Shown one piece after another: positions 20,039-29,805 of a stretch of DNA of 64,000 nt (its first letter is position 1; each line of letters opens with the position of its first letter). Origin of the DNA: Athripsodes cinereus (taxonomy: Eukaryota; Arthropoda; Insecta; Trichoptera; Leptoceridae). The notes beneath the pieces are model-generated. The model ran no database searches. It was given only the letters and a program-made list of their open reading frames with translations, and was not told the origin of the DNA. The translations under genes and the position numbers were made by a program. The stretch lies in contig OX388322.1 in NCBI GenBank assembly GCA_947579605.1, positions 5,270,001 to 5,334,000 on the forward strand. Direction: 5' to 3'.

Positions 20039-20790
20039 GATTTTTATACGACACTCGAAATTTTACAGGAAAAAAATAGAAAAATAGGAGACCCATTATA
20101 TTTCGGGGGCTCAACGGATATTCAATTGTTTTATCTCAAATTTTTTTAAGTCGTACGAAATTCTATAAAATAAATGACACAATAACTCCTCCGATGGAAA
20201 AAACTGACACCACTACTACCACAGTTGTACCACCACCATCAACAGAGGGATGGGATAAAGAGTCCGTATAATTTAATCCATAGGATTACAGGATCAACTT
20301 TTTACACCCGGAACACCGGACACGCGTATCCTTTTGTTGTTATTGTTATTATTTTTGTTTATTTATAAAATGGGTTCAATATTTTTATTTTATTTTATTC
20401 GAGTAAGTACATATGTGTTTCATTTTATTTGGACGTGTAATTTTTTTAACACATATACCTTCAAGGTAGTAGCACGGATTATGCGTTGTCCTACACCACT
20501 CGAAAACGAGTGGATGATTACGAGAAGAGTCGAATAGATAACGTGTCAAGAACCTTGTAGATGAAAAACACTGTTTTCAATTTATGTAAAGAAACACAAA
20601 TTGTTTGAGTTTTACTAATTTTAATAATACAGTGAACTGGATTCGACTTACAAAGTCATCATCAGCCAAACTTATTTTACTTAAATGCCGTGTTCTTTAT
20701 TACCACTAATATGGCTTAGTCTTAATATTATTTCAATCAATAATAATTAATATTCTATATTTTCAAGTGCAAATTTGTGGAAATGCATTA
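20039..20790. other. no gene recognised
   Basis: AT-rich. Near 20640 a scrap (TCATCATCAGCC) recalls the palindrome family at 6.7 kb, but it is too short to call. Confidence 0.35.
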
Positions 20791-20796
20791 TAAAAG

Positions 20797-20908
20797 ATAA
20801 TATTTAAATTAAATCAAACACTGTTTCATTCCACTATGAGAGGATTCTCATAGAGAGGAATCTCATAGTGGAATGAAACGGTGTTTGAATTAATTTAAAT
20901 ATTATATT
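20797..20908. repeat. hairpin, about 45-bp arms
   Basis: The left arm (ACTGTTTCATTCCACTATGA) and the right arm (TCATAGTGGAATGAAACGGT) are inverted copies and pair outward through TTTAAATTAA. The centre holds a second small palindrome, CTATGAGAGGATTCTCATAG. Confidence 0.6.
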
Positions 20909-20934
20909 TAATAATAATTACTATTTATTACCAC

Positions 20935-21080
20935 TATTATATCATCATGGCATATCTCTCGAGTGGGGTAGCCAGCGGACGAACTTTAACCAATAAACAT
21001 GCTGATAGTCTACTTCGTGCAAATAAAAAAGTAAAACGTGGCTAGTCCTTCGTTGTGGAACAAAATTTCCTAAGATATGT
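20935..21080 (-). repeat. Rep-1 copy, decayed
   Basis: TCATCATGGCATATCTCTCG and GTGGGGTAGCCAGCGGAC, with the rest diverged. Confidence 0.5.
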
Positions 21081-21094
21081 GAACTCTGGAAGTG

Positions 21095-21180
21095 TTCAAG
21101 AAGGACCCTTTTGTTCAGGAGGTGTTATGATTCTTAAATGGGCCATTGCGTTAACGAATTTCAAAAAAAAAATGACTATT
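21095..21180 (+). mobile_element. LINE-N 3' end
   Basis: CAGGAGGTGTTATGATTCTT and AAATGGGCCATTGCG match the reverse of 2930-2960. It is a very short 5'-truncated insertion ending in an A-run and TTATTATTATAA. Confidence 0.5.
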
Positions 21181-21750
21181 TTATTATTATAACAAACATT
21201 CATAATGGATGGTATGCCTCATAGCTTAGGAATATAGATATAAAATATCTTAGATGTGAGGATTTACGAACACCGATCTTTCACAAAAAAACTCGAAAAT
21301 TTACGGGAAATACTGGTAGACCTTTTTAGTATCGGAGATTATCTAACTATAGACTTAAGTAATTACTTTTTAACTAATAAACAAACTATATGTTCATCTT
21401 TAAATATCATAAGTTTAACGAAAACAATAATAATATCCTAAATAAAACTCTAAAACAATATCCTGAGTTAAGTAGATAATAAAATCAATATCATACATAT
21501 TGAGGCTAACAACTCTAATACTGTTAGCACTAGGATAATAATATTCTACACTGTGCTACCCTTAAGGAGCATATAGGGGGGTGGCGAAAGGACAAATTAG
21601 CGGGTAGCAAATAGCGGTAAAGTGAAATATGTCACGAAAGTAATTGGCAGAGAAAAGGGAAAAGAGGACATTGTAGGTACTAAGGTACTATACTTGTGAG
21701 AGAATGACGTCCATATGGGATTTTCAAGTACTTTTAATCTCTTTCAGGAT
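21181..21750. other. no gene recognised
   Basis: Nothing supported. Confidence 0.35.
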
Positions 21751-21751
21751 A

Positions 21752-21893
21752 AAGGAAGGTAAGTCATTATCAGAGCGCAAGGAATGTCGTGGGAAGAGGT
21801 GACGCAATTGGCACAGAGACGCTCTGAATGGAGGAGGCTGGTTTCTGCCCTGTGCTCCCGAGAGGAGCGTTGAGGGCGATGATGATGATGATG
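21752..21893 (+). mobile_element. LINE-G C-terminal stub
   Basis: Starts within ATTATCAGAGCGCAAGGAAT, ends with GAGCGTTGAGGGCGATGATG and a GAT tail. Shorter 5' extent than the copy at 22.5 kb and nearly identical where they overlap. Confidence 0.7.
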
Positions 21894-21964
21894 AAGTCAT
21901 ATACAAATATACCACCACGGGCACGTAACAAATAACTGCACGAAGTGAAATAACTGCACGTAAC

Positions 21965-22045
21965 AAATACGCAAATTGTCAACTCCGTGTCGATAAAAGT
22001 TGAGACATTCAAAATGGGTGGCATATCTCATCGCTATCTTTCTAT
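21965..22045 (-). repeat. Rep-1 fragment
   Basis: GAGACATTCAAAATGGGTGG then CATATCTCATCGCTA, the reversed middle of Rep-1. Confidence 0.5.
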
Positions 22046-22204
22046 CCCCTTACCTGTATTTCTTGTGGGCTAAGGATAGATAGAGGAATACCTGTTTTAA
22101 GAATACTTGAATGAAAACACTATAAAAGATTTTATGTAGTTCCCAGCACTCTCGCTATTTTCATTAAATTTTCAGGGGTCCTGAAAAAGACAGATACGTG
22201 AATC

Positions 22205-22330
22205 ATGACATATAATTTCAAATCTTCAATTCGACGACAGTGATGAGGATAGCCACCCATCCTGGATGTCTTAATTTTTATTGGAACACAGAAATCTTAT
22301 GTTAAGTTTACTTAGTACCTACCCCACCTA
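22205..22330 (+). repeat. Rep-1 fragment
   Basis: ATCTTCAATTCGACGACAG, GCCACCCATCCTGGATGTCT, then a decayed CTACCCCACC end. Confidence 0.5.
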
Positions 22331-22467
22331 TCCATACAACAAAAAGAGGTTTATTTGTTTTTCATTCTACAATGTAACGTCATTTTATCTAGTCCATGTT
22401 GTCGACCGACGCTTACTGGTGGAAGTTCATGTTAAATTATCAAAATAAAACACATATATATTAAGAG

Positions 22468-22670
22468 CACTGTTCTTCCATCCGCAAGGGTTCCGTCGGC
22501 CCGGGCGTCCCTCTTTCACAATACACCGTTCCTACGACAACGATATCAGAGCGCAGGGAATGTCGTGGAAAGAGGTGACGCAATTGGCGCAGAGACGCTC
22601 TGAATGGAGGAGGCTGGTTTCTGCCCTGTGCTCCCGAGAGGAGCGTTGAGAGCAATGATGATGATGATGT
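22468..22670 (+). mobile_element. LINE-G C-terminal stub
   Basis: From GTTCTTCCATCCGCAAGGGT to the GAT tail at 22656-22668. High identity to the 48.4 kb copy suggests recent spread. Confidence 0.7.
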
Positions 22671-22689
22671 TTAGTAACTACTTCTAAAG

Positions 22690-22745
22690 TGACTTCATTG
22701 ATCGCGAGCCGGCTTTCAAGAGCTTCCGCTCTCATCATCAGGCTA
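22690..22745 (+). repeat. single arm of the 6.7-kb palindrome family
   Basis: CGCGAGCCGGCTTTCAAGAG followed by CTTCCGCTCTCATCATCAGG, matching 6719-6759. Confidence 0.6.
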
Positions 22746-23214
22746 ACGTTTTTTTAGTATCTCACAAACTTCTACCAAAAACCATCGGTTGATGAGATTA
22801 ACGCAAAAATGGAAAACTATATTTTAGTTCATGAAAAATCAAGCATAACTGAAAATAGAACAAAAACAAATAGGTATTTGAATAAGACACAGTACTCGAT
22901 AGTAGAAATAAATCATTGATGTGCTATGAATGTATATGTACCTATGTATGTTTGTTCGAAAGTATAAGCTTTTCTATTGAACTGATTTTATTTGCTTTGT
23001 TTTCTTTTCCTCAGCAATTTCTTCTTACTTCCACCCTATCAATTACAGAAGTGAGTAAATACAAGTCAACTCTAAATAGCAAAATGTAGATGATTTATAA
23101 ATAAAGAAAAATATAATTTTTATACGCTGTGCGCGGCACTCTCTTTTTCTCTTTGCTGTTTGCAGTAAAGTTTTATATCTTTTTTTTTCACTTCGGTTGT
23201 CATGTGCACACAAA
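22746..23214. other. no gene recognised
   Basis: Near 22765-22795 is a copy of the short CCACCAAGTACCGTCGGT-like motif. No other support. Confidence 0.35.
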
Positions 23215-23375
23215 AAAGACAGAATATATTCAGAGATGAGGTTTGCCACGCATTCTGAATGATTTAGTTTTTTATTGGCACGGAGAGTTCGGCTTGCTCT
23301 GCATGCTTGATGTTTATTACATGCAGATGATTTGGTGGCTAATAAACTTGTGGGATATGCCGTGATGGTTAAAGT
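23215..23375 (+). repeat. Rep-1 copy
   Basis: CAGAGATGAGGTTTGCCACG, TTTTTATTGGCACGGAGAG, CTTGTGGGATATGCCGTGAT. A SINE-A copy follows head-to-tail 15 bases later. Confidence 0.65.
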
Positions 23376-23390
23376 AGCAGTAAATGTATT

Positions 23391-23560
23391 AGAGTTCGTC
23401 GGTAGCCTGGGGGTAGAGTCTCGGCCTTGTGAACAAGAGGTCCGTGGTTCGATCCCAAGTGCCGGCAAACTCCCCTTTCACAAGCTTTTAGCTTACTGTG
23501 GAAGGTGTATATGGTTGTATTTGGGTTAATAACAAAACCCAGATATATCTTTTAAAAAAA
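23391..23560 (+). mobile_element. SINE-A copy, best preserved
   Basis: Head GAGTTCGTCGGTAGCCTGGG (A-box region), B box GGTTCGATCCC at 23446-23456, body GTGCCGGCAAACTCC, then TTTGGGTTAATAACAAAACC, which can fold into a short hairpin just before the A-rich tail. tRNA-derived SINEs are transcribed by pol III from these internal boxes. No protein is encoded. Confidence 0.8.
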
Positions 23561-24277
23561 TAGTTATGCTTATTGAACACCACTTTTTAAAGGACAATCG
23601 AAAACTTGCAGAAAAGAGAAGGATACCTAGTTTTTGTCTGGGACGTGTTAGGAGCATAAGATAAACAATTATTTAATAAAAAATCACTTAAGAGTATTAA
23701 AAAAATGGATAAGAAAAATATAATATAAATCACTACAATATATTTAATTTTTATAAAATAAACAACGTTTTGAATTCATTATTTAAACTCAAAATCGAGT
23801 CGATTATAAATCAATTTTGAACTCTTAAACACCTTTTACTTGATTTTAATAACATTAATGTGTACTATGCCTAGTTAAATACTTGGAAATGCCATGAAGA
23901 GACCAAGGAAGGTTCACGGTTCGAATCCCAGTATTTATTTATTCAGAATGGAGCCGCGGCCCATCAACAACACATTGGACTAATAATAATTATTATCATT
24001 AGCAGACAAGTAAAGCTGTGAGCTATCATCACATAATATAATATTATAATATTTACTAAATAATTTTGAATGTTCGTATGTTCATATATCCTGAAGACTC
24101 ATTAATACCATCAAGGTATTCCCGGCCAGTGTATTAACTGCATGTATGCAAGTATCAGTATGTATGCAAATATACATCTTTATGCCAATAAAATTAAAGA
24201 AATTCTAAATGGGTTGTACAAATCGTTGCTGAACTAAAGGTTTAAAACCTTAAAGTGATGTTTTAAGAATATCTGCT
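23561..24277. other. no gene; isolated B-box-like site
   Basis: GGTTCGAATCCC at about 23918 looks like a pol III B box, but no tRNA fold or SINE body surrounds it. Confidence 0.35.
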
Positions 24278-24890
24278 TTAACCCATTACCTCCCACTGTA
24301 CTCACATGGGTACACTTGTTAAAGGCGAGATTTCATGTTTTTTATAATGATTTTCCTGTAAGTAGTGACTTATTTCAACAATAGATAGCACTAGTAGTCT
24401 ACGAAAAATATCAATATGGCGGCAACGCAATCATAACCGTTATTAATGACAGTTTGATTTTTGGATTGCGAGCAAGTGTATACGGATAGGATAAATATAT
24501 ATTTTTTTATAATAACCAAAAAAAATTTTTTACTATTTCTTTATTGTAATATACAATTAGACTATAGTAAAACAAGTGATGTGATTATTTTAACAATTTG
24601 TTAAGATTACAATGCAGTAGGCTGCATTTTATTGCACTGTACTCAAGTGAGTACAATGGGCAGATCTGTACTAAAATTATCTATATTTTGTAGCATCCCC
24701 AAAGTTTCTATAATGGCATCCTGTCGCATCTTTACAAGTCAAAATTACTGTTTAGGACTAGAAGAAGTTCTCGAATCGATAATGGCTGATGATTATGATA
24801 ATGAGGAGTACGATGTTCTCTTGGATCCACCAGATCCTGCTGTCGTGAGTGATGAAGAAGAAGGAAATAATGAGGATGATGTTACCTCTT

Positions 24891-25121
24891 AAGAAAGGGT
24901 GTGAGGAAACGCGGGCGTCCGAGAACCACGTGGCTTGATCACGTGGATCAAATTCTCAAGGACGGCCGCGTGTTGAGTAAGAGGAACCAACGTGCGTGTA
25001 TGAAAAAACTGTATGAATGTGGAGGAAGCGAAGGAAGTGTGTAAAGATAGATCTGTTTGGCGTTCCTTTCTATCTGCCTACCCAACTTGGGACACGGCGT
25101 GAGGGTATAGTATAGTATAGT
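24891..25121 (+). mobile_element. LINE-C 3' stub inside piggyBac, 12-bp target duplication
   Basis: Flanked on both sides by ATGTTACCTCTT (24879-24890 and 25122-25133). It encodes the LINE-C C-terminus (RGRPRTTWLDHVDQILKDGR, frameshifted later) and ends in TATAG repeats. Target-primed insertion of a 5'-truncated copy. Confidence 0.85.
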
Positions 25122-25369
25122 ATGTTACCTCTTCAGCTCTTCCAAGAGATGTACCATGTACTATTGAGGTAATACCTCGTTATCTCAATCTTGAGTATTC
25201 AGGCCGAAATGGCGAGGATGATATACCACTTTCTTATTATGTAAGACCTGCGAAACGAGCTAGAAAATATGATTGTGAGGAACCTGTATGGAGGAAAACT
25301 TTGCCTTCATACAGTAAAAAGTACAAGCCATGACATTACCAATGTTACTTAGAATAGACAAAAAAGTCT

Positions 25370-25540
25370 TGTGAGATCAATGAAAGATCACAACGGCTAT
25401 CGCAGTCGACTTGCATCATCGAGGTCCTGGGTTCGATTCCCAGCTAGGTCGCGGAGTTTAGTAAGGAATTTTCGAAACCAAAAAAACTGTCTCAGCAAAA
25501 TTGAGACAGCACTGGTTGTCTGGAAGAAATTACGTAAGTA
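25370..25540 (+). mobile_element. tRNA-type SINE inside piggyBac
   Basis: GGGTTCGATTCCCAGCTAGG (B box GGTTCGATTCC near 25431) follows a tRNA-like head with GGCTATCGCAGTCGACTTGC. The body differs from SINE-A and SINE-T. Boundaries are approximate because I could not fix a target duplication. Confidence 0.6.
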
Positions 25541-26734
25541 ATAAGTCCGTCAGCTATGCAAAGAAAAGATTTTTTTTTAAATAAAATGACCACAACCCTA
25601 TTATTTTGTTTTGAAAGTATAATGAACCGTGTTGAAAGTGTATTGAAAACAGTGTTTTGTACGCAAATCAAAATAACAGATTTTGAAATGAATCAAGCAG
25701 ATTTGAAGAATTTTTTGGGAATATTAATCTTAACAGGTTATCATAAATTGCCTACTGAGCGTCTTTATTGGAGTTAGGATGAAGATTTTGGCATTCCATT
25801 GGTAAAGAAGTGTATGCCACACAACAGATTTCAAGAAATTAAAAGAAACCTACATTTTATTGACAATACTCAAGCTACAAGTTTGAATGATAAAATGTTC
25901 AAAGTCAGACCAAGGAACAAAACGAGATAATAGAACAAAGAAATGTCCACTCACAGATGTGAAGAAAATGAAAAAACAACCTAGAGCTGAGTATGATTAC
26001 CGATTTGACACAAAAAATGAAATTATAATTGTACGTTGGAAAGATAACAATGTTGTTACTTCTGGATCCAATTTTGATCATGTAGAGCCTGTGGATAAAG
26101 TGAAAAGGTGGTGTAATGCTCAAAAGCAAAAGGTTGATTTCAATATCCCGAGACATTTAATAAATTATAACAAAGTAATGGGTGGTGGATCAATCCATCA
26201 ATCTGTACTGGGTGTCTATAAGAGGAAAAAAATGGTGGTGGGTTATCTTTACTTACTTATTGGATATGGCCATTTCTAATGCATGGCGGCTGCATGTTTT
26301 GATTAGTAGGACTGGATGAGGTGACATATATGGATCAGTTAGCATTCAGACGAATAATTTCTCGAGCGTATCTACAACCGAAAAGTACAAAAAGTCGTCC
26401 AACATCATCAACAGTTCAGGGAGTGGATAAAAAAACGATGGTCATAATCCAGAGCGAATTGATACCAATTGTGTAGTGTTATTTGGCACAACCGGATCCG
26501 CTGCCGATGTGAAAAATGCAAAAAAACGACTTTGTGTTGAGCGATCTTGTTTAGGGCAATTTCACTCCTAATCTGCCCATTGTACCCGGCTGAGTACACC
26601 CCTCTATTTTTTTAGCTGTGTGATTTTCTCCTTATTTTTTGTTATAGATGTTCTAATTTACCCAATATGTCATAATAAATAACGATTAAAAGTAATTTTT
26701 ACGTGTAGTTTTCTTTTGGGCGTTAATGGGTTAA

Positions 26735-27720
26735 AATGATACTGGAAAACTAAAAACGATAGGAGATCTTTGTCTTGTAGATCATTAAACATCAGAGATG
26801 TGGATTTTTCCCAATTATTGATCCTAATGAAACAAGGAAACACAACACGCTATTTTTTTTAAAATACATGACTTCGGAAGATGATAATTGTCAAATAAAT
26901 GAGTATGAAGCAAATTAAACTTTATGTTGACACATTCTGCAAAGAATCTCTCGTATTATCTGTATAATACGAGAGAGACAATAGTCCTGACCGATTAATA
27001 TCATATTTTTGCAGTAAAAAATAAAATAAATAACTAATTCATCGTCATTTGACAACAGAAAAAAATTCAATTACCCAAAAAACCTTCTATCATAGTCCAC
27101 CGCTCTAGTGATTTCAAAATGTGTGCTCATTTGAATTTTGATTACTTTATTCAATTTTCGGAATAGTAATTTTAAAAAAAATCAAAAACTTTCATGACAT
27201 TTCATTTGATTTCATCAAAAATGACATTTCTGTGATATATCCGAATATCTTTTTTAAATAAATATGTTGATTATTCATGTTTAAAGTTGATGTCATAGAA
27301 AAAACCCTAGGCGTCGCGAGTAAAATATGTTAGTAAAAATATGATAATACATTACATTGGAAGACTTCTGAGTGTTTCCGAGAAATATTAATTTGAATCG
27401 ACGGCTCTTCTAAGGAGGCTGGATCATTTTATTTTAGTTTTTCTTTATTTTGTGACTTTTTTAAAGCGCCGGTCGTTCTACCAAGTGTGAGAATTGACAC
27501 TGGGCGGATCGAAAGAGTCACATAAAATATTCATTCATTCACTCACACTTTTATTTTCGAAGAATTCATTAACAACGAATAGCGTGGAATATAAAAATGT
27601 TCTAAATTTAATTGGTTCCAGGTGTACGTAGAGTCCCCGAGATAGCAAAAGAACACCAAGTCTTTTGGAAAAGTTTTAGAGAATCGTGGTTAAATTTATG
27701 TAAAAATTATAATGTGTTAT
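26735..27720. other. no gene; one perfect hairpin
   Basis: The only structure is the hairpin at 26947-26976. All frames are short. Confidence 0.4.
26947..26976. repeat. perfect hairpin, 13-bp stem
   Basis: TCTCTCGTATTAT, four-base loop CTGT, then ATAATACGAGAGA. Confidence 0.7.
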
Positions 27721-28160
27721 GAGTTCGTCGGTAGCCTGGAGATAGTCTCCGCCTCGTGAACAAGGGGTCCGTGGTTCGATACCACACTGAGAAAAATACT
27801 AACGAAATTTCACAACGAATCATTGGTACGTACTATCAAATTAGGACCAGAGATCGGACAAACGATTCATTAGTACGAATCTATAATATTAACTCTTCGC
27901 AAACAAGTTGTTGGTAAATTTACCAATGATTTGTTTGCGAAGAGTTAATATTATAGATTTATACCAATGAATCGTTTGTACGATCTCTGGTCCTAATCTG
28001 ATAATATCGTACCAATTATTCGTTTTGAGTATTTTTCTCAGTGCAGGTGCCAGCAGACTCCCCTTTTACGACACAAGCTTTTAGTAGCTTACTGTGAAAG
28101 GTGTATAAGGTTGTATTTGGGTTTATAACAAACGAAACCCAGATATATCTTTAAAAAAAT
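27721..28160 (+). mobile_element. SINE-A copy split by a MITE
   Basis: The head and B box (GTGGTTCGATACCA) lie at 27721-27784 and the body resumes at 28044 (CAGGTGCCAGCAGACTCCCC), ending in AACCCAGATATATC and an A-run. The gap is exactly the fold-back element 27785-28043. Confidence 0.8.
27785..28043. mobile_element. fold-back MITE, 259 bp
   Basis: Starts CACTGAGAAAAATACT and ends AGTATTTTTCTCAGTG. Nearly the whole element is an inverted repeat: arms of about 125 bp meet at TTGGTAAATTTACCAA. It is flanked by CA on both sides (27783-27784 and 28044-28045), so a 2-bp target duplication is likely. A CACTG terminus with a 2-3 bp duplication recalls CACTA-type elements, but that assignment is only a suggestion. 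Confidence 0.8.
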
Positions 28161-28793
28161 ATTTAAAATTCAGCAATGAGAAATGTTACCCTTCCTGTTT
28201 TTTTATGGGTTAAATAGGAATGTCAGAACATTTGGTGGATAAATTCATGCAGTGAATCCATTAACTGCGTTATTTGAATGATTTGTTATCTTAATAAACA
28301 CAATTATTATTCAAGGGTAAGGCTCACGACTGATACCAAATATCTATTTTTTATCATTAATGAATGCACCAACATGAAGGGTGCCAGTTGGCTGTACACT
28401 CCTTAAGAGAATCCTAAATCCTAATCCTAGCTAAAAATGTATTTTATTACATAATCTCATAAATGGGGTAGCCAGGTGACAAAATGCATGTAATCAACAA
28501 AGTAACATAATTTTTTTGAAGTGATAGAAAAAATGGACTTGGGTACTTTTTGAACGCACCATTTCAAAAAGGATAATTTTATTTGGATGCCTTTCATCAC
28601 GAATGTATCATCAGTATTGTTATCTTATACATGTTTAAATAATAATTTTAATAATGTTGATACTTCATGGTCACGCACGCAAAGAATTTAACACTTTGAC
28701 TGCCGACAAGGATAATACAATAATTTATTCTCGCATTAATATTTTGACCGTTCGTTTGTCAACATATATATGCATGTTTGTTTATGTTGTGGC
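28161..28793. other. no gene; Rep-1 scraps
   Basis: Rep-1 scraps at about 28170-28215 (plus) and 28450-28500 (minus, AAATGGGGTAGCCAGGTGAC). The apparent ORF start at 28654 is flanking DNA joined to the next element. Confidence 0.45.
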
Positions 28794-28801
28794 AGCTTCA
28801 A

Positions 28802-29350
28802 TCTGGCAGAAAGAATGGGACGAAAGTCATAAAGGCCGGTGGACAAATAGAATTATAAAGAGCGTCGAATCTTGGACTCTTAGGAAACACGGACACCTTA
28901 CTTACTATGTCATTCAATGCCTTACCGGGCATGGGGTATTTATGGAATACGTAGCCAGGGTAGGCAAGCGAGACAGGCCGATATGTTTATACTGCGAGGA
29001 AATAGACAGCGCAGAGCACGTTATGTTCGGGTGCCCAAAGTAGACTACACAAAGAAAAAACTTGGAAGAAAGAGTGGGAGTCATGAACCCGGAGAACATA
29101 GTTCAAAAGATGCTGGAGGGAAAAGAAATGTGGGATGAGATCACAAGTTACATGACAAGCATAATGAAGGAAAAGGAGATTTATGAAAGAATGGAGCAAA
29201 GAATCTGAAAGACCAAAAGGCTGTGTGATAAGGCCAGTTGGCGGGAATCGCGCAGTCTAGGAGCGGGAGGGGTTTTAGCCGGTATGAGTCCGACACTACC
29301 CAAGAGGGTGTCCATGAGGATTTCCTCTCCCAAACAAAAACAAAAAAAAA
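28802..29350 (+). pseudogene. R1-like LINE C-terminal fragment
   Basis: Encodes the end of an R1-group RT protein: WQKEWDESHKGRWTNRII, RKHGHLTYYVIQCLTGHG, then the zinc-knuckle-like CLYCEEIDSAEHVMFGCPK. A stop (TAG 29041-29043) stands where a tryptophan codon would be expected. The same frame then stays open another 54 codons to TGA at 29206, with NLEERVGVMNPENIV. An A-rich tail ends at 29350. The 8-bp sequence AGCTTCAA lies just before (28794-28801) and just after (29351-29358), marking the target duplication. The copy is 5'-truncated within the C-terminus. Confidence 0.75.
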
Positions 29351-29359
29351 AGCTTCAAC

Positions 29360-29800
29360 CGGGGAAGTAACAGGATTTATTTTCAATTCAATATTTTACT
29401 CCCCGAGCAATGCTGGGTTTAAGCAACAGGATTGCAATAATTAACGGAAATTTTTCAAATAACACTCTGCCAAAGTGATAACAAGCCACACGTAGAATCT
29501 TTTAAGTTAAAGATAATTTAAATAAAATATTTCAATAATTTAAAAATTATTTATTATTATAATTCTTTTGTGTAAGAATGGTATCAAATATTGGCCTTGT
29601 CATTTCTGGATAAATTACTCTCTGTAGAAATATATATTTATTTTTAACTTATTAGCTATGTTTTGATTTAACATCAAAGTATTTTGATTAAATTCCATTG
29701 ATTCGACGAAAATTTTAATAAAAAAATGTTAATTCAATGTTAATTAAAAAAAAAAAAAACAAAATACGTAACCGATATGAAATCGTATCCGTTAAGTAGT
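29360..29800. other. no gene recognised
   Basis: AT-rich; an A-run sits at about 29744-29759. Nothing supported. Confidence 0.4.
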
Positions 29801-29805
29801 TCTCG

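Larger units (their letters stand above)
24713..26279 (+). pseudogene. piggyBac-type transposase, broken
   Basis: The acidic N-terminus (ATG at 24713 or 24782, with ADDYDNEEYDVLLDPPDP) runs to 24890, where the LINE-C insertion makes a premature stop. Coding similarity resumes at 25134 and again at 25556 (FLGILILTGYHKLP). A stop follows YWS at 25775, and the frame continues past it to KVRP near 25914. There the sequence jumps directly to the C-terminal part (KMKKQPRAEYDYRFDTKNEI, IIVRWKDNNVVT, NYNKVMGGG). The catalytic core between, which holds the first two acidic residues of the family, is deleted. The usual MGGVDLHD signature reads MGGGSIHQ, so the third aspartate is lost too. It cannot make active enzyme. 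Confidence 0.8.
24282..26730 (+). mobile_element. piggyBac-type DNA transposon, dead, with nested insertions
   Basis: TTAA target duplications lie at 24278-24281 and 26731-26734. The termini are CCCATTACCTCCCA and the inverted TGGGCGTTAATGGG. TTAA plus CCC-starting ends is the piggyBac hallmark. Inside lie decayed transposase blocks, a LINE-C insertion (24891-25121) and a tRNA-type SINE (about 25370-25540). Three 18-bp palindromic motifs of the form TGTACTC..GTACA sit at 24297, 24638 and 26581; the last two are in opposite orientation at the two ends, as transposase-binding subterminal repeats would be. Confidence 0.85.

Noticed and set aside
23905..23932. tRNA gene or SINE at a GGTTCGAATCCC site
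   Set aside because: Only a B-box-like word, with no A box, fold or SINE body.
25423..25445. Intact tRNA gene suggested by GGTTCGATTCC
   Set aside because: No acceptor stem or full cloverleaf around it; the surrounding sequence reads as a SINE head.
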